64,000 nt of DNA from Acanthochlamys bracteata (GCA_019914995.1 CM034138.1:2294001-2358000); one strand, 5' to 3'. Positions 35,741-53,456 are shown, counted from the stretch's first letter. A program made the numbers and translations. Notes: a model not told the origin generated them from the letters alone.

Positions 35741-37570
35741 TTACTGCTGTTGGTATATTCATTTTAGAAATTTAATATTTTATAATTTTTTTAAAAATTG
35801 GTGCTTAAGATACCTGTCTGCCGTGTTAGCAAGGGGTCGATCGATCATATTCTTTTATTAAGAAATTATTTTAAATATACGATAATTAAATTTTATAAAA
35901 ATAAAATTTGAGTATTTAAAATACTCTCTAATATTGCTTCATGTAACATTTTACTTTCACACATGGAATTATATATCTTTCATTAATCAACATAAAATGC
36001 ATGAAAAAATTAAGAAGATATTTAGAATACTTTTCTAAGAATTTGTAAAATGAGAGATACTTTTTAAAAAAATTATAATAAGTTTTATTTTTTTCTTTAA
36101 AAAATAAATAATAATAAAATTTAATAACGTAAAATTATTTGATTCTTAAATTTTAAACAAAGTTTATAAACTATTTTTAAAACCTAATTAAAAATATAAA
36201 ATAATAAATTGAGAAAAAAAAGTTTATAAGTAATGCAAAAGATTACCTTACTTAACAGAGAAAAATCAATGCGAAGGATGACTTCAATGTTGAATTAAAA
36301 AAAAAATTGAGGACCTCAGCTGAAACTCGTGAAACTTGAGACGCCCTAGGTGGAACTTCTTTCTTTTCCTTGGAGGACACCTGAGTTAGGGTTGTGTTTC
36401 AATTTCTTAAAAATTTTTTAAAATAATTTTAAAAAATGAGTTTTATAGATAATGAATTAATTTATATTTTTAATAACTTGATAATTCACTTTTAAGTAAA
36501 AGTAAATAAGCCCATGGAAAGGTTTGCAGTAAACTTCTATTTATTTTGTTTTTAAATTAATATTTTAGTTTCTGGATTATTAAAATAACGGACTTTCTGA
36601 AGAAGAAAATCTCCTGCCTAACATTCGTTATTTTAAAAAAAGTTTAATAAAAAATTTTATTTTAAATTTTTGTTAATTTTAAAAATGAATTTAAAAAATC
36701 AAAATTTAAGTGGTAGTTAAACGTGATTTTAAATTCTAATAAAGAAATCTGGACATTAAATCCGGTCCATCTGTAGCTCCCTTGAACTCTTCGATTCCCG
36801 AATATTTTCATTTTCCAATTCCTTATTTTTCTGCACAAGCCTGCAAATGAAGGAAGGTAACGCCATTTTTTAAAAATAATTTTCGTTGTTATTTTTTTTT
36901 AAAAAATTTTTTTTTGAAGAGAGCGTCGAGCTTTGTCATATTTGGTTGAGGTGTTGCTGACTTGGGATTGGAAAATGAGTCATATTTTGGATTAAAAACT
37001 GAGTCAACATGAATGAGACTGCATTTTCACTCGGGTAATTCTATGTTCTTCTTATGATCATCTTCGCGGTCATTGACGTTTGTGAGCTCAGCTTGATTAA
37101 TATTTCTTCTTCCAAGGCTATGGAGACGCCATCTAGGAAGCAGCCAAGAGAAAATCACAAACTGAGGCGGTCAAAATCCCTTGGCATCAAGGATCCAAGT
37201 CTACCGTTTTGAAAAAATTTTCATTTCATTTCACAATTTTATATTAATTTATCATTTTGCAAAAACTATTTACAATTTTAATTTTTTTTAATATTAAAAA
37301 ATACAAATAAACTGTACTTTTAATTTTCTTCATAATATATAGAAGAAAATATAAGCATCCTTATTTTTTGAGTATGCTGAAGGATGTGAAGTATGGAGCA
37401 GTTCTCAGTAGTGTCACTGACTGCTGCAAAGATAATGATTTAAGGACTGATAGTTGGATATTGGCCTTGGTCCCTGCTGCTTAGGATACGGAAGTCTTGA
37501 AAGATAAGAGAAAAGGCATATGTAGATGAAGAAAACTGATGAAAATTCTGTGAGTAAGTATTTTGTATTA

Positions 37571-37863
37571 GGCGTGTTTTAAATACTCGTAATTTTTTTT
37601 TTTTTTGTCAGATTTTGAATTCCGAACAGTTTATATATTTTAATTATAAAAAAATTTAAAATTTCACTTACACATGCAGAATTTCAATTCTAATTTTTTT
37701 ATTTACACATTTTTTAATATAATTATATTTTTCAATTTTCAACACACTTTCAAGAACTATTAAAATAGAAATAATGAACTTCACTTTTACTTTATTTTTT
37801 ATAAAATTTTACTTTCTAATTTTTACTTTCACGAAATTTAATTACGGATATTTAAAATACGCC
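37571..37863 (+). mobile_element. MITE-like element, family A, well-preserved ends
   Basis: About 293 bp. Left end GGCGTGTTTTAAATACTCGT; right end inward GGCGTATTTTAAATATCCGT, so about 17 of the first 20 bases match. Inside it shares word order with 48606-48899: CAGA.TTT near the left, CACTTTCAAGAACTATTAAA in the middle, and TTTCACGAAATTTAATTACG near the right. No ORF. Confidence 0.7.
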
Positions 37864-38442
37864 GATACTGAGCATAAGTTTGAGATATGTATATTGCCAT
37901 GAGCTAATTGTACATTCGTATTCTTGGTCGCATGTCTATGTAGCGTTTGTAACATGTAACATTTGCGACCTGTATTTCACTTCACATAGGTATGGTCTGC
38001 CCATTTGGATATTTATGAATTTCATGAATCTTGGGATGTACCGTAGCTTTGAGAAATCTACAACTTCGTGAGTTGGGATTCCAAACACATCTGCTTCTTC
38101 GAGTATTATTTGGCTTAGCGTATCTGCATGGCTTCCTGTTGATTGTATGTATCCGGATATTATATATTGCTTTTGTCAAATTTTATTTCTAAAAGTTTTA
38201 AGAGATGTGTTAAGTATAAAAAATAAGTTATTTTAGTCCCACATAGATAAAGATGATTCATATATTAAAAAAATTTTAGACTTATTGGTTTAATATTTTA
38301 GATTGTATTAGGTTTTTTCAGTATATAGACGGACAGTTGAGTGAAAATTTTATCCTATATTAGCTTTTTCCAATTTTGTATCTCTAACAATTTGCTTGAG
38401 TTCGATGGATAAGATTTAACTCGGCATTTCAGCTACTCGTAG

Positions 38443-38662
38443 AGCCCATTTGGCTTAGCATTTCTTTAATATTATTTTTATATTTTATATTTTATATTTT
38501 TAATATATATTTTATAAATATTTAAAAAATTTATTTAAAAATTTAAAAATATAAAAAAATTTTACGTAATAAATTTTTTTATTATATATTTTTATTTTTT
38601 TAAATAAAAAAATAAAATTTTTTTTATAAAAATTTTAATTCATAATCAATTCTAAACGCCCA
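38443..38662. mobile_element. MITE-like element, family B
   Basis: About 220 bp. Left end GCCCATTTGGCTTAGC; right end inward TGGGCGTTTAGAATTGATTA. The core includes AAAAATTTTACGTAATAAAT, nearly identical to the core at 14498-14725, showing the two are copies of one family. Confidence 0.6.
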
Positions 38663-39622
38663 CTTACTCTTTAGTCAAATTTGCTAACATCAGCATCTAT
38701 CCAGAAAATTGTTTCTCTCATCTATTACTGAACACGATTCCAAAGAAGGTGTACTTGGTTTGGCAAGCAAGACACCATCACCTTGCCAACTGTCTCAGCA
38801 AGTTTGTCCAGTTCACAGGTACTACACCTTTGATGTTTTGGGATAGAAGTGAGTTAGTAGAAGAGTTACTATGAACTGAATTACAATAAAAATATTATTA
38901 AAGTAATTCAAAATTTTGTAGCATTTTGTAGAAAGAAAATAAATTGAAAATTATTTTTTGTATTCTTTTATGTAATAGAAAATAATTTTTTAATAAAAGA
39001 AAGTGAATTGTAAGAACACACTTTTATAGCCTACTTGTCGAGGTAGTTTGTCTATGCCACTTATATGTATGTTTATTAATTCCTCTCTAGCTGTAAGCAG
39101 ACAAATTATAGAAAAAATTGGTACCCTATAAATATTATTTCTTTGCTTCTATACTATACATTAACATGGATGTATTGTAAAGCATTCGTATATGTAAAGC
39201 AACTATCATTAATGAACAGGTATACAGTTCAAAAGAGACAAGGACTGGAGTTGTTGAGCTGCAAAGCATTGCTATGCCTTAAATAAACCTATCCAAAGGC
39301 CTTGGGTCAGTAAAAGGGTTACCTGCCCTGAGAAGAAAAACCAGGCTTGAACCTGAATGAAATATCATATGCTTAAATAGAAGTTGTCAGTTTGGAAGCA
39401 GATAAGAAAAAGTTGGATTCCGCATTCAGTGATAAACTAATTAATCTGGAAACTACTGTCAAACGAGGACCTCAAGTAAAAAAGTTCAGTACATTCAAGA
39501 AGCTGCATGCAACATTCTGGAAATTTTTATGTGTACAAGTATCATGAAACATTATAATCTGAGAGAAAGCATTTTCCTTTTACGGTCGTTAGAGAACCAG
39601 CTCTATCAATATCTACACATTT

Positions 39623-39835
39623 AGTGCTTGTTTGGGTAGCTTTTTTTTAATTTTTTTTTTTACATTTTTCAATAAAATTTTTTAAATATTAATTTTTAAA
39701 GAATTTTAAAAATATAAAAAATTTTACATTATAATTTTTTATTAATTTTTAAAAATAAAAAAATAAAACTTATTTAAAAAATTTTTAAATACCTTTTTTT
39801 TAAAAAATATTTTTTAATAAATACTTTTAAATATT
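39623..39835. mobile_element. MITE-like element, family B, degenerate right end
   Basis: Left end AGTGCTTGTTTGGGTAGC followed by poly-T. The core AAAAATTTTACATTATAATT parallels the ACGTAAT core of the other family B copies. The right end is degenerate. Confidence 0.45.
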
Positions 39836-40281
39836 CTTTTATTATTTTCTCTATCTCCGTCTTGAGTTTTCATGTCGTTACAGACACTGTTAGAAATTCT
39901 TGTCATCTTTTGACATGTAAGGGCATATTTAATTACCACCACTTTTACTTCTCTTCGTATTTTAGAATTTGTCATATTATATATTTTAGTTATTATTTTA
40001 AATTTTAATTTTACTAAATTTTATTTTTACGAAATTTATTTCTATAAAACTCTTTCGTTTGATTGAACACTCACTAAATTGTTAAAAGAATTCTCAAATG
40101 GTACACCAGCTTAATAAACAAAAAGAAATTTGTTTTTTTATAGACACGTTTTTGAAATTAAAAAGAAAAGGAACACAGTATGAACTTCGTTTGCTTCTCG
40201 TCTCACAGAGTCACAGTCGGAGTTCGATAGCTGTCGCTATTTCGAAATCCTGACACTACCGGTATCGAAGGTTTTCGTTTT

Positions 40282-40559
40282 AAGTATGTGTTTTTTAATT
40301 AAGTTTCGTAAGAATAAAAAATTAAAAATAAAATTTTAAAAATAAAATACAAATAAAATTTAATATTTATGTTTTAATAATTTTTTAAAATATATTAAAA
40401 TTTTAAAAATATAACTATATTAAAAAATATCTAAATAAGAATATCAGAATTGAAATTTTATGTATGAAAATAAAATTTTAAATTTTTTATATAATAAATA
40501 ATATTCTGAATTCAAAATTTGATAAAAAAATAAAATTATGTATTTTTGAAATATGCTCA
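40282..40559 (-). mobile_element. MITE-like element, family A (minus orientation)
   Basis: Starts AAGTATGTGTTTTTTAATTA and TTCGTAAGAAT; ends GTATTTTTGAAATATGCTCA, so the inward right end is TGAGCATATTTCAAAAATAC. Inverted-end pattern (G.GTGTTT) and the AATTCAAAATTTGAT word near the right match the family A order. No ORF. Confidence 0.45.
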
Positions 40560-41100
40560 AGTTATAATACACAAAATTATTTTTTTAAAAATTAGAAGGT
40601 TTCTTATAGAAATATATTTTTATGAGCGGTCCTAAATAATCCCTTAATTAGTATATTAAATAAGTAACTTTTAAGTTTTACCTATGCCAACCCACTCCTC
40701 CCGTTAATTATTTCCGTCGATGAATTAACTAAGTCGGTCACGTGTTTTACACATGACAATATTCCAACGAAAAGACAAACCCTCTTTTTCTTCTTCATCT
40801 CCAACTTTGCATTAACGGAAATAGATAACGGAAGGAGTGAATTGATAGGGTATTAAACTTTTAAGGATCCGTTGATCACTTTAAGAAAATATCCAACGAC
40901 ATGTTTGATACACTGATTACGATACAAGGAATTTGTGCATTTAACTTTTCTTTTTCTTTCTTTAGATAATGCAGAAACCAAAAGCTAGTAACTAGTACAA
41001 CTAATATAGGGGTATTTTGGGAAGAATAAGTAACCGATATTCCCAGTAACTCCATGATTCCTTAAGTACCCCTGCAGCAAAAAAAATATTTTTTACGGGT

Positions 41101-41393
41101 AAAAAGATAGGGGGAGAGGAAGAGTTTCTCAATTGGATCGAAAGCGTGCGAAGGTGATATCATGAAGACCTCTTCTCTCTCTTTCCCCTTCAATTCTCCC
41201 CCAAATCCCTAACGACCCCATGAAAGTTCAATCTTTTCTCCCCTAAATCCTTAATTTCCTTGGAGTTTGACCCCACCGATCGACTGGGGATCGATCGGTA
41301 GTGTGTTTCTAGTAACTTTTTCGCATTGGTTTATTTGTTGTTTTTTTCGTTTTAGAGTTTAGGTTTCGAATTTCGGGTAGCAGTGTTTATAGG
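41101..41393 (+). promoter_or_regulatory. CK1 gene 5' leader, pyrimidine-rich
   Basis: CT-rich tracts (CCTCTTCTCTCTCTTTCCCC near 41170) and a mirror-like GATCGACTGGGGATCGATCG at 41279-41298 precede the ATG. A short leader intron from GTAGTG (about 41299) to TTTCGGGTAG (about 41380) is possible but its length (about 80) is minimal. Not certain. Confidence 0.35.
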
Positions 41394-46855
<5,462 letters not shown>

Positions 46856-47594
46856 GCCTTGCTCTGCTTCATGCAAGAAAGTCGAATGCTGTATCCGTTT
46901 TTGCGACAAGTACTTAGGAAACAAACAGTTGAACAAAATTTCCATCAAGCTGAAGTTAGTACACAATAAGTCGGTGTGTTTTTGACTCAATTAAAGGCCT
47001 ACCTATACTATGGCAATTGTAAAGCCTGTGTACATGTGTTATGAGTTTCATTCCTCTTTTTCATTTGCATCACCCGTATTTAATCTTCTATTTCAGAAAC
47101 TGGTTATCATCTGTACCATTGATGCGTCGGACTTATGTTAGTTCCTCCCCTCAACTTGAAGGGCATTTTGTCCCTTTTCCGGGTCTACCTTTATGCTTTT
47201 TGCTGAAAGTGGGTTGTAGTTTCTGTCGGAGTCGATAGAGACTCTATCCTGTTGCATCAAATTGTCAGGGTTGTTATGTGATTCTATGCTTGGGTTTACT
47301 GAACAAAGCCGTGTAACTTGCGTTCTTGGTTTACTGAATTGTAGGTTAATTGCGATCAAACTCATGTTCAAGCGTTGACTTTGTTATTGTAGTAACATAT
47401 ACACAAAGATTCCATTAATTTGTTACCACAGCGGCTGAAGCCATGCATACATTTTCGGACTCTTTCAGTTTCAGTTTTAGTGTATAGTCGCTGCCAATTT
47501 TTGTCCTGACCATATCGCGGAGAACCTTCTGCGACAATACTGCATGCACCAGGTAAAAGGTGCCAACCAAGGAAAGTGGCAACACTGCATTCAA
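46856..47594. other. Convergent 3' ends of CK1 and the 47.6-kb gene
   Basis: CK1 3' UTR follows the stop at 46855. The rest is probably the 3' UTR of the minus-strand gene. No repeat element or further gene recognised; ORFs on either strand here are unassigned. Confidence 0.5.
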
Positions 47595-48333
47595 CTAGCT
47601 ACAGTTATAACTGACGTGCAACTCAATCGGTGGCCTTTCCTTAGGCATTGCTGGTTTCTGCATTCGCGAATGATTCATTGCGGCTTCCACCAAGCACTTC
47701 GGCATCAGCAAATGATCCTTTCCTGCTTCTTGGAGAAACCGGCATGACCTCGGTGTCCGTGGATGATAAATCCTTTGCTGGTTCCCTTTGTCATCAACAA
47801 CCGTCGCCTCTTCATCCTCGCTCGGAACTCTACACCGCTCGCCTAATATGATCGTCTTGTTCAGCAACGAGTCTTCTGCAGGGTCCTTCTCCTCCTGTCT
47901 TTTCGTTCTAATCCTCGCCAATCCTTCCGGCAACTTCGAACTGAGATTAATCGATAACCGTCTTCTTGATGCCGATGGCCTCACTGGAGGAACAACTGAA
48001 GGTTCTATCGGCCCATGCGACGCGTCAAGGACTACTAATTTATCGCTTTTTTCTCCTTCTCCCAGCAAAGATCCTTGCAGTTGTTGTGCTTGCTCTTGTT
48101 GATCTACTACAACCGTTGATGTTGTTGTCCTGCGGGATGATTTCCCCGATGTCGACCGTGAGGACGGTTGAAGTTGAGGAGACGTTGGTTTCGGAGACGA
48201 AGGCTTGCGGTGGCGAGAGTGCGGTAACGACGGCGGCGGCAACGGCGATAATTAGTGTTGCAAAAACTGAAACGGCGATGCTTTGATGATGAATCAATGT
48301 GTTTGAATGAACAGTTGGAAGGTTTCTTCCCAT
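47595..48333 (-). CDS. Small membrane-anchored plant protein, apparent frame break
   Basis: Minus strand. The likely start is ATG 48333 (MGRNLPTVHSNTLIHHQSIA), leading into a hydrophobic anchor (VSVFATLIIAVAAAVVTALS). This frame runs on as low-quality sequence to a stop near 48040. The frame holding the conserved part is one base off: it is open from 48242 to 47595, has no ATG before its last quarter, and has a TAA just upstream. It encodes a basic Ser/Pro linker, RRRLSINLSSKLPEGLARIR, then LLNKTIILGERCRVPSEDEE, DKGNQQ and YHPRTPRS, a block I recall from uncharacterised single-pass plant proteins. Anchor plus conserved tail is the expected whole protein, so a one-base shift near 48200 is inferred: sequencing error, mutation, or a short unusual intron (no good splice pair with right phase was found). 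Function unknown. Confidence 0.55.
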
Positions 48334-48605
48334 CTTCTTGGAAATTGTAAATTGTTTTTTCTTTGCTCCTTGTGTAATACTGTTTTTGTTTCTTTGTTCT
48401 TCGTCTTGTGTTTTAGGCTTGTGATCCGAAAGGTTTGGTGACGCAAGCAAGGGACGAGGATGCATGCGCAGCTGTTAAAAGCAAATAGTTTTTTGCTTTC
48501 TGTGGCGATTGACGATTTCGTTTATTTCTAACTTCTAAAATTAGTATAAACAAATCTAGCGAAAACCAACCTAATGGGAGGCCCAATGGCCAAGTTAACG
48601 TTAAT

Positions 48606-48899
48606 GGCGTGTTTTAAATTGATGAAATTTTAATTTTTTTCGTCAGAATTAAAATTTCATTAATTTTTTATATTTTAATTGTAAATAAAATTTAAAATTT
48701 GAGTTTTCAGTTCTACACAAATGAAATTTAAATTTTACTATATTTTTTTTTTTGAATTCACTTCCAACCCACTTCAAGAATCAATTAAAACATAAAAACT
48801 AAACTCTATTTCCGATTTATTTTTCAAAAAACTTCACTTTCTATTATTCGTTTTTACGAAACTCAGTTACGAATATTTGAAACACGCTCTAACATATAT
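48606..48899 (+). mobile_element. MITE-like element, family A, well-preserved ends
   Basis: About 294 bp. Left end GGCGTGTTTTAAATTGATG; right end inward GAGCGTGTTTCAAATATTCG. Inside: TATATTTTAATTGTAAATAA, CACTTCAAGAATCAATTAAA, TTTTTACGAAACTCAGTTAC, in the same order as 37571-37863. Flanks show TAA before (with one extra T) and TAAC after, a possible 3-bp target duplication. No ORF. It lies about 270 bp upstream of the 47.6-kb gene start. Confidence 0.65.
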
Positions 48900-50335
48900 A
48901 AGCCCAGTTGCGCACTCGACGTATATGACTTTTTCTTCTTTTCTTTTTTTTTTTAACAAACAATATTATGGCTACAGTAGCTATATTATTGCATTGTATA
49001 TATATTATTTTTTCATATTTATTTTGGTACCGTATCCTTGTTGACGAAAGACTAGTGTTAGTTATACCTAATTGTGATTAGGAAAAACAACTCAAATCTT
49101 CTCAGAATCATAGCAAATATTTACAATGAGATTCTCAGTATTGAAAATGAACTAAACAACTCTAGAAACGCCAACTGTTCACGAGCAAGAGCATATATAC
49201 ATTTCGTTGAACAAGAAATAATAATAATAAGAAGAATAATCGCTAGTCAGTTTTGAATAAGTTTTATTTATTAGAAACCTAGTTAAATCATGCATGACAT
49301 ATTTTGGTTTCATAGTGGACTTGTCTTGCTTGTTATTGCACCTGAAAGGCTGAAACAAAGAAAAATTCAGTTGAAGTTCTGTTTGGAGAACACTCTTTGT
49401 TTACAACTAGCTCTTGAATTTCTGTCAAAAACTTTACAAACAGACTCTTTCTCTTTGATTTGTACAGAACAGTGCTAGACTAGTTAAAGAATGCATAAAA
49501 GCGAAATAGGTACTTATCTGTTCTATTAAGAAAAGAAACAATGAGTGCAAGTGTTATGGAAACTTTTGCAATCCCAAAAGTGTTAATTGAAAGTGTGAAA
49601 AGATTTTGTTATGATTCATGATGATTCCGATACGACTAAGAAAATGACATATTGAAGCCAAATAATGTCTTCTTTTTCTTTTCTTTTGTTTTCCTTTTGT
49701 CAATCTTCTTATGAATTCCCCATCTGGCAGTATGAAAATTCTATTGAATAGCAGCTCTAATAAAAGCCACAATCTTTTTTTATGGAAAACAACATGGCAC
49801 TATCAGATAAAGATTACTGCAAATTTAAAAAGAAATAAAAAAGGAATCTCTGCTAGTTTTAAAAAGCTATATATCTCTCTGCTAATAATAACATTAGAGA
49901 CACAAAATATTGGAACAATAATTAAGCAGATTCCTTGGACATGCGTCTCACATTTCAGAGCATATCAAGCTTATCATTAAAAGTATATTCAGTATTTGTT
50001 CTGCTCAAGTCAATTGAAGGTTCTGAAGGTAAGGAAATGGAACAGATGATAATGACAGGTATCATTCGTTTGAAACCAAAACATATATACAATGTAACAT
50101 GTTTAACATACTCATGTATTATTGTATTGGATGTAATCAGATTATTCAAAGCAAGAACCTTATGATGGCCGTTTCTATCAAGAATCAGTCAGTTAGCAAG
50201 TTAGTGTCGAACTTGTGGAAGTTTGAGAACATTCGATAGATTTTGATTCTATTTGCAGAAATTGCTCAAAGGTAGCACAATCAAAGTGTATTCAGATAGT
50301 ACAAGAGTCAATATCAGAACCCATTTTGGTGAAAT
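48900..50335. other. Intergenic region downstream of LOG
   Basis: AT-rich, with short ORFs of no recognisable family on both strands. The last part (about 50160-50335) is the probable LOG 3' UTR. No conserved element recognised. Confidence 0.4.
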
Positions 50336-51959
50336 TCAGTAGCCTAGATGAGCAATCTCCCCACTTCTATGCAAAGCAACTTCTTCGTGCAACGGTGTAT
50401 TTTGCTGCATTTTCAAAGAACAAGTATCATCATCACCTCTTTCAAATGTAAAAAATAAAGAAAGCTGTGCATACATTTGATAGTTACGGAAACATTGACA
50501 CAGAAAATTTTTGTATACAATTACAACATTCAATACATTACCTCCATTCTAGTTAGTAAATCTTGAGCAGATACAGCAGAAATAACAATATCTCTGGCCT
50601 CGGGCTTAATAAAACCTTCCCTCACGCCATTGTCAAACAGCGAGAGCAAAGAATTGTAGTAGCCGTCTACATTGAGAAGACCAATCTGACCAGATAATGT
50701 TCAAGCAATCAGTTTTGACACAAGTCTAAAGCAGTATAAGCTATGTATAAAAAACTCACTGGTTTTCTGTGAATTCCTAGTTGCGCCCATGTTATCACTT
50801 CCAACAATTCTTCCATGGTTCCATACCCCCCTGGAATGGAAAAATCAGAACACATACATAAAATCATTAACTTACCAAAATGTAAGGGTAACTTATTTCA
50901 TTACCAGGAAGAGCAATAAAGGCATCTGATTCTCGAGCCATTTCAGCTTTGCGTTCATGCATATTGGAAACAGTTCTTACCTCACCAACTGTTTCACCAG
51001 TTATCTGAAAAAATAAACATTTGCAACTGAAAATTGCTGAAAATAATAGGTAAATGCAAAATCAAAAACTTGTTTTCTGCTTACAAATGAATATACTTCA
51101 TTTGATCATGTACTAAAGTTTTTCCTTTTTTCTTATCAAGTGAAATAACAGATGAATCGCGATTTATGTTTCAACACCATGCTCTTTCGTTCCATTCCTG
51201 ATTTAAGCATCACATTACAAAAGATGTTATCATAATTCTAGAAGATCGAATTTTATGTGTTTTAAGTATTTTACACCTTGTTTCTCTCACCAATTAAGCC
51301 ATGAATACCAATTAGGCGAATCAAACTAAGGCATTAACGTTCTATGATTCCATGGAACTATAGAGCGTTGAGCAATATGGCTAATAAGATGCTAACATAC
51401 CTCAAGAGGCATAAGGGCTGTAGGAATAACCCTGCAATTTCATACATAAAAAAGCAAGAACTTCATAAATCTTGTAATCCACAGACTGCAAACTGCAAGA
51501 AAGATTGTATTGTAATGGTGAGGCAAAATTTTGAGTCAACAAAAACTACCCAAGAACATGGCATCCTCCATCATAGACTGTCTGAGATACCAAACCCATC
51601 AATCCCACATTCCCTCCACCATAAACAAGATTAATCCTCCTCTTCACCTGCAACCAAAAATCAGCTTAAATCAAAGCTAACACAACATGAAAATCGAAAC
51701 AAAATGGGAAATTGTATTACCAAAAGAACATTTTTATGCATGATAACAAGATGAAAAGCAAAATACGTTAAAGACGTAGCAATACCAGCTCATGGCCTAA
51801 CTCAAGTGCAGCTTCCTGGAAGACAGGCCGGTTACCGGAGTTGCTTCCACAGAAAACACAAATGGTCTTGAACTTGCTCTGGCTATCTCTCTGTCCACCC
51901 ATGTCGATACTGTTACTTTCTGTTTCCGCTACTGTTGATGCCTTCTCCAGCTGACGCAT
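50336..51959 (-). CDS. LOG: Cytokinin riboside 5'-monophosphate phosphoribohydrolase (LOG)
   Basis: Seven coding exons on the minus strand: 51959-51786, 51647-51550, 51431-51401, 51004-50905, 50830-50760, 50685-50542 and 50404-50336, giving 228 residues. LOG releases active free-base cytokinin from its nucleotide in one step, in cytosol and nucleus. Marks: [60 protein letters not shown] (catalytic Arg) and [10 protein letters not shown], the PGGxGTxxE nucleotide-binding signature, then [20 protein letters not shown]. All key residues are present. An in-frame ATG at 51902 ([11 protein letters not shown]) would drop 19 residues and matches the short N termini of many LOG proteins, so the start is uncertain. 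A 60-codon upstream ORF and a TATA box lie upstream. Which LOG paralogue is unresolved. Confidence 0.94.
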
Positions 51960-52027
51960 CACAAACTGGCACTGAAAAATACCTTGATTATACCCAAGAA
52001 CCCAAATCGAAGCAGATATCGGATTTT

Positions 52028-52210
52028 TTAAATATAATTTAAGATATCAGAGGCCAAGAAAGAGAAGAAAACCAAAGTTGGATATTTGTTTGCTGTTGGG
52101 TTTTTTGTTTTGTTTCCTTTTTGTTTATCTGTGTGTTGCTGCTTCTGCTTATACTTTCTGGGCCAGGTAGTGTTAGAAAGAGAGTGACCACCACCCATTA
52201 AGTTCTTCAT
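52028..52210 (-). CDS. Upstream ORF in the LOG leader (60 codons)
   Basis: An ATG at 52210 opens a 60-residue frame (starting [20 protein letters not shown]) that ends at 52028, 69 bases before the LOG start. It lies between a TATA box (52274-52279) and the LOG ATG with no good splice pair removing it, so it would be in the mRNA leader. No known family. Upstream ORFs of this kind usually lower translation of the main ORF. Whether it is translated is unknown. Confidence 0.35.
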   Translation of the reverse strand: MKNLMGGGHSLSNTTWPRKYKQKQQHTDKQKGNKTKNPTANKYPTLVFFSFLASDILNYI

Positions 52211-52273
52211 GCTGAGGCAAAACCCAATAGAATATACACACTTGCCTGAAGCACGATGTTCTCTATTTCTCTC

Positions 52274-52279
52274 TATATA
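52274..52279 (-). promoter_or_regulatory. TATA box of the LOG gene
   Basis: AGATATATAGAG on the minus strand, followed about 30 bases downstream by a plausible start around 52245. The only clear TATA motif in the near upstream region. Confidence 0.45.
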
Positions 52280-52299
52280 TCTCTTAACATTAAGCTCCT

Positions 52300-53456
52300 G
52301 TTTTCTGCTATTTGTGCTGGAATGAATAATTTGGTGTCTGTGATATGATGGGAATGATTCCCACTAATGTTGGCACTGTGATTATTGATGTTGGTCGTCT
52401 GATTGAAAAAAAAAATATATAGATAATTCTTGTCTGGTAATGCTGCAATATGACCTGGTTCCCTATGATACTGTAGAAATGTGTCTTCAAATTTGTTGGT
52501 GTTCTTTTCAAATATCTATCTGTTCATGTGATATCGATGTATAGACAATTAAACACTGTCTAGTTAGGTTGAGTTATATAGTCAAACGGTTTTAGTTTTG
52601 AAGAACAAAAAAAAAAAGAAAAAGTTAGGAAATCCAGGAAAGTAAAGGAAGCGGATGGAAAGTGAGGTTTGTTTTGGTGTTCGATTAACAGAAGAGGTAT
52701 GCAATGAAGCAGAAGATTGGGCTTGATTCATTAAAAACAACCATAAAAGATTAATTTATTTGCCAGAACAGGTAAAGGACAAATTATAAAAGAAAATTTG
52801 AGTTGGTGTTTAGTAGAGTAATAATCTATTTGGTTAGATATTGTTTACCAAATCGGAGCACAAAGGGAACACCTACTGCACAAAGAATCAACTTATGAAT
52901 CATTACTTTGAAACTTTTCATAGAGATAATAAAATTTGATGTCTTTAATTGCATTTACAAAGTTTCATGTCTGTCGCAAGTTTATAGACTTACAGACAAC
53001 AAATTTTTCTATAACAAGGAGGGAGAAAATGTTCTTTCATCATAGAGCAAGTGTAATGCAGTACAAACATACTTAAAAGGGGATGTTTGGGAGCTATAAA
53101 TCATAGAAAAAAACTTTTAAATATATTATTTTCTAAATATATAAAAAAAAAATATACATATAATTATTTCATTATTTATATTTTATCTTCATTTTTTTAA
53201 AATTTTAAAATTAAAAAAAAAAAATCTTGCGTAATTTTTTTGGAGTTGAAAAGCAGCTTATTGAGATTAACAAGCAATCCCAGCAGAAAAAAAATAGGCA
53301 GAAAAAAAAAACCACCATTATAAATTCTAAGTTGGAGATATATTTCATGCATTATTGAAAGCAATAGAAGGTGTTATCATGTATGTAAGAAGTTCTCGTC
53401 CTTAAAAGTATATGTCTCATACGACAAGATGTTGAGCACATACTGCGAAAGCAGCT
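52300..53456. other. Intergenic region between LOG and IQD
   Basis: LOG promoter at the left; an AT-rich block about 53085-53240 that starts GATGTTTGGGAGCTATAAATC and resembles family B cores; IQD 3' UTR at the right end. No gene recognised. Confidence 0.4.
53085..53240. mobile_element. AT-rich MITE-like block, degenerate
   Basis: Left end GGGGATGTTTGGGAGC; core of A/T homopolymers; towards the right TCTTGCGTAATTTTTTTGGA, like the TTTTACGTAAT word of family B. Ends otherwise degenerate. Confidence 0.35.

Larger units (their letters stand above)
37100..39530 (+). pseudogene. Coding-like islands, possible gene relic (unidentified)
   Basis: Short plus-strand stretches read like exon scraps: around 37117-37210 (METPSRKQPRENHKLRRSKS), 37385-37485 (KYGAVLSSVTDCCKDNDL, ending in a stop), 39220-39280 after GAACAG (VYSSKETRTGVVELQSIAMP, then a stop) and 39385-39525 (EADKKKLDSAFSDKLINLET). 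They are separated by MITE-like elements at 37571 and 38443, and no continuous model can be built. I do not recognise the family. It could equally be chance or noncoding transcript sequence. Confidence 0.2.
35741..41393. other. Gene-poor region with MITE-like elements and coding-like islands
   Basis: About 5.6 kb without a supported gene. Besides elements at 37571-37863, 38443-38662, 39623-39835 and 40282-40559 and degenerate AT blocks near 36395-36735, it holds islands of coding-like composition (see the 37100-39530 entry). The last 400 bases before 41394 are the CK1 promoter and pyrimidine-rich leader. Confidence 0.4.
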
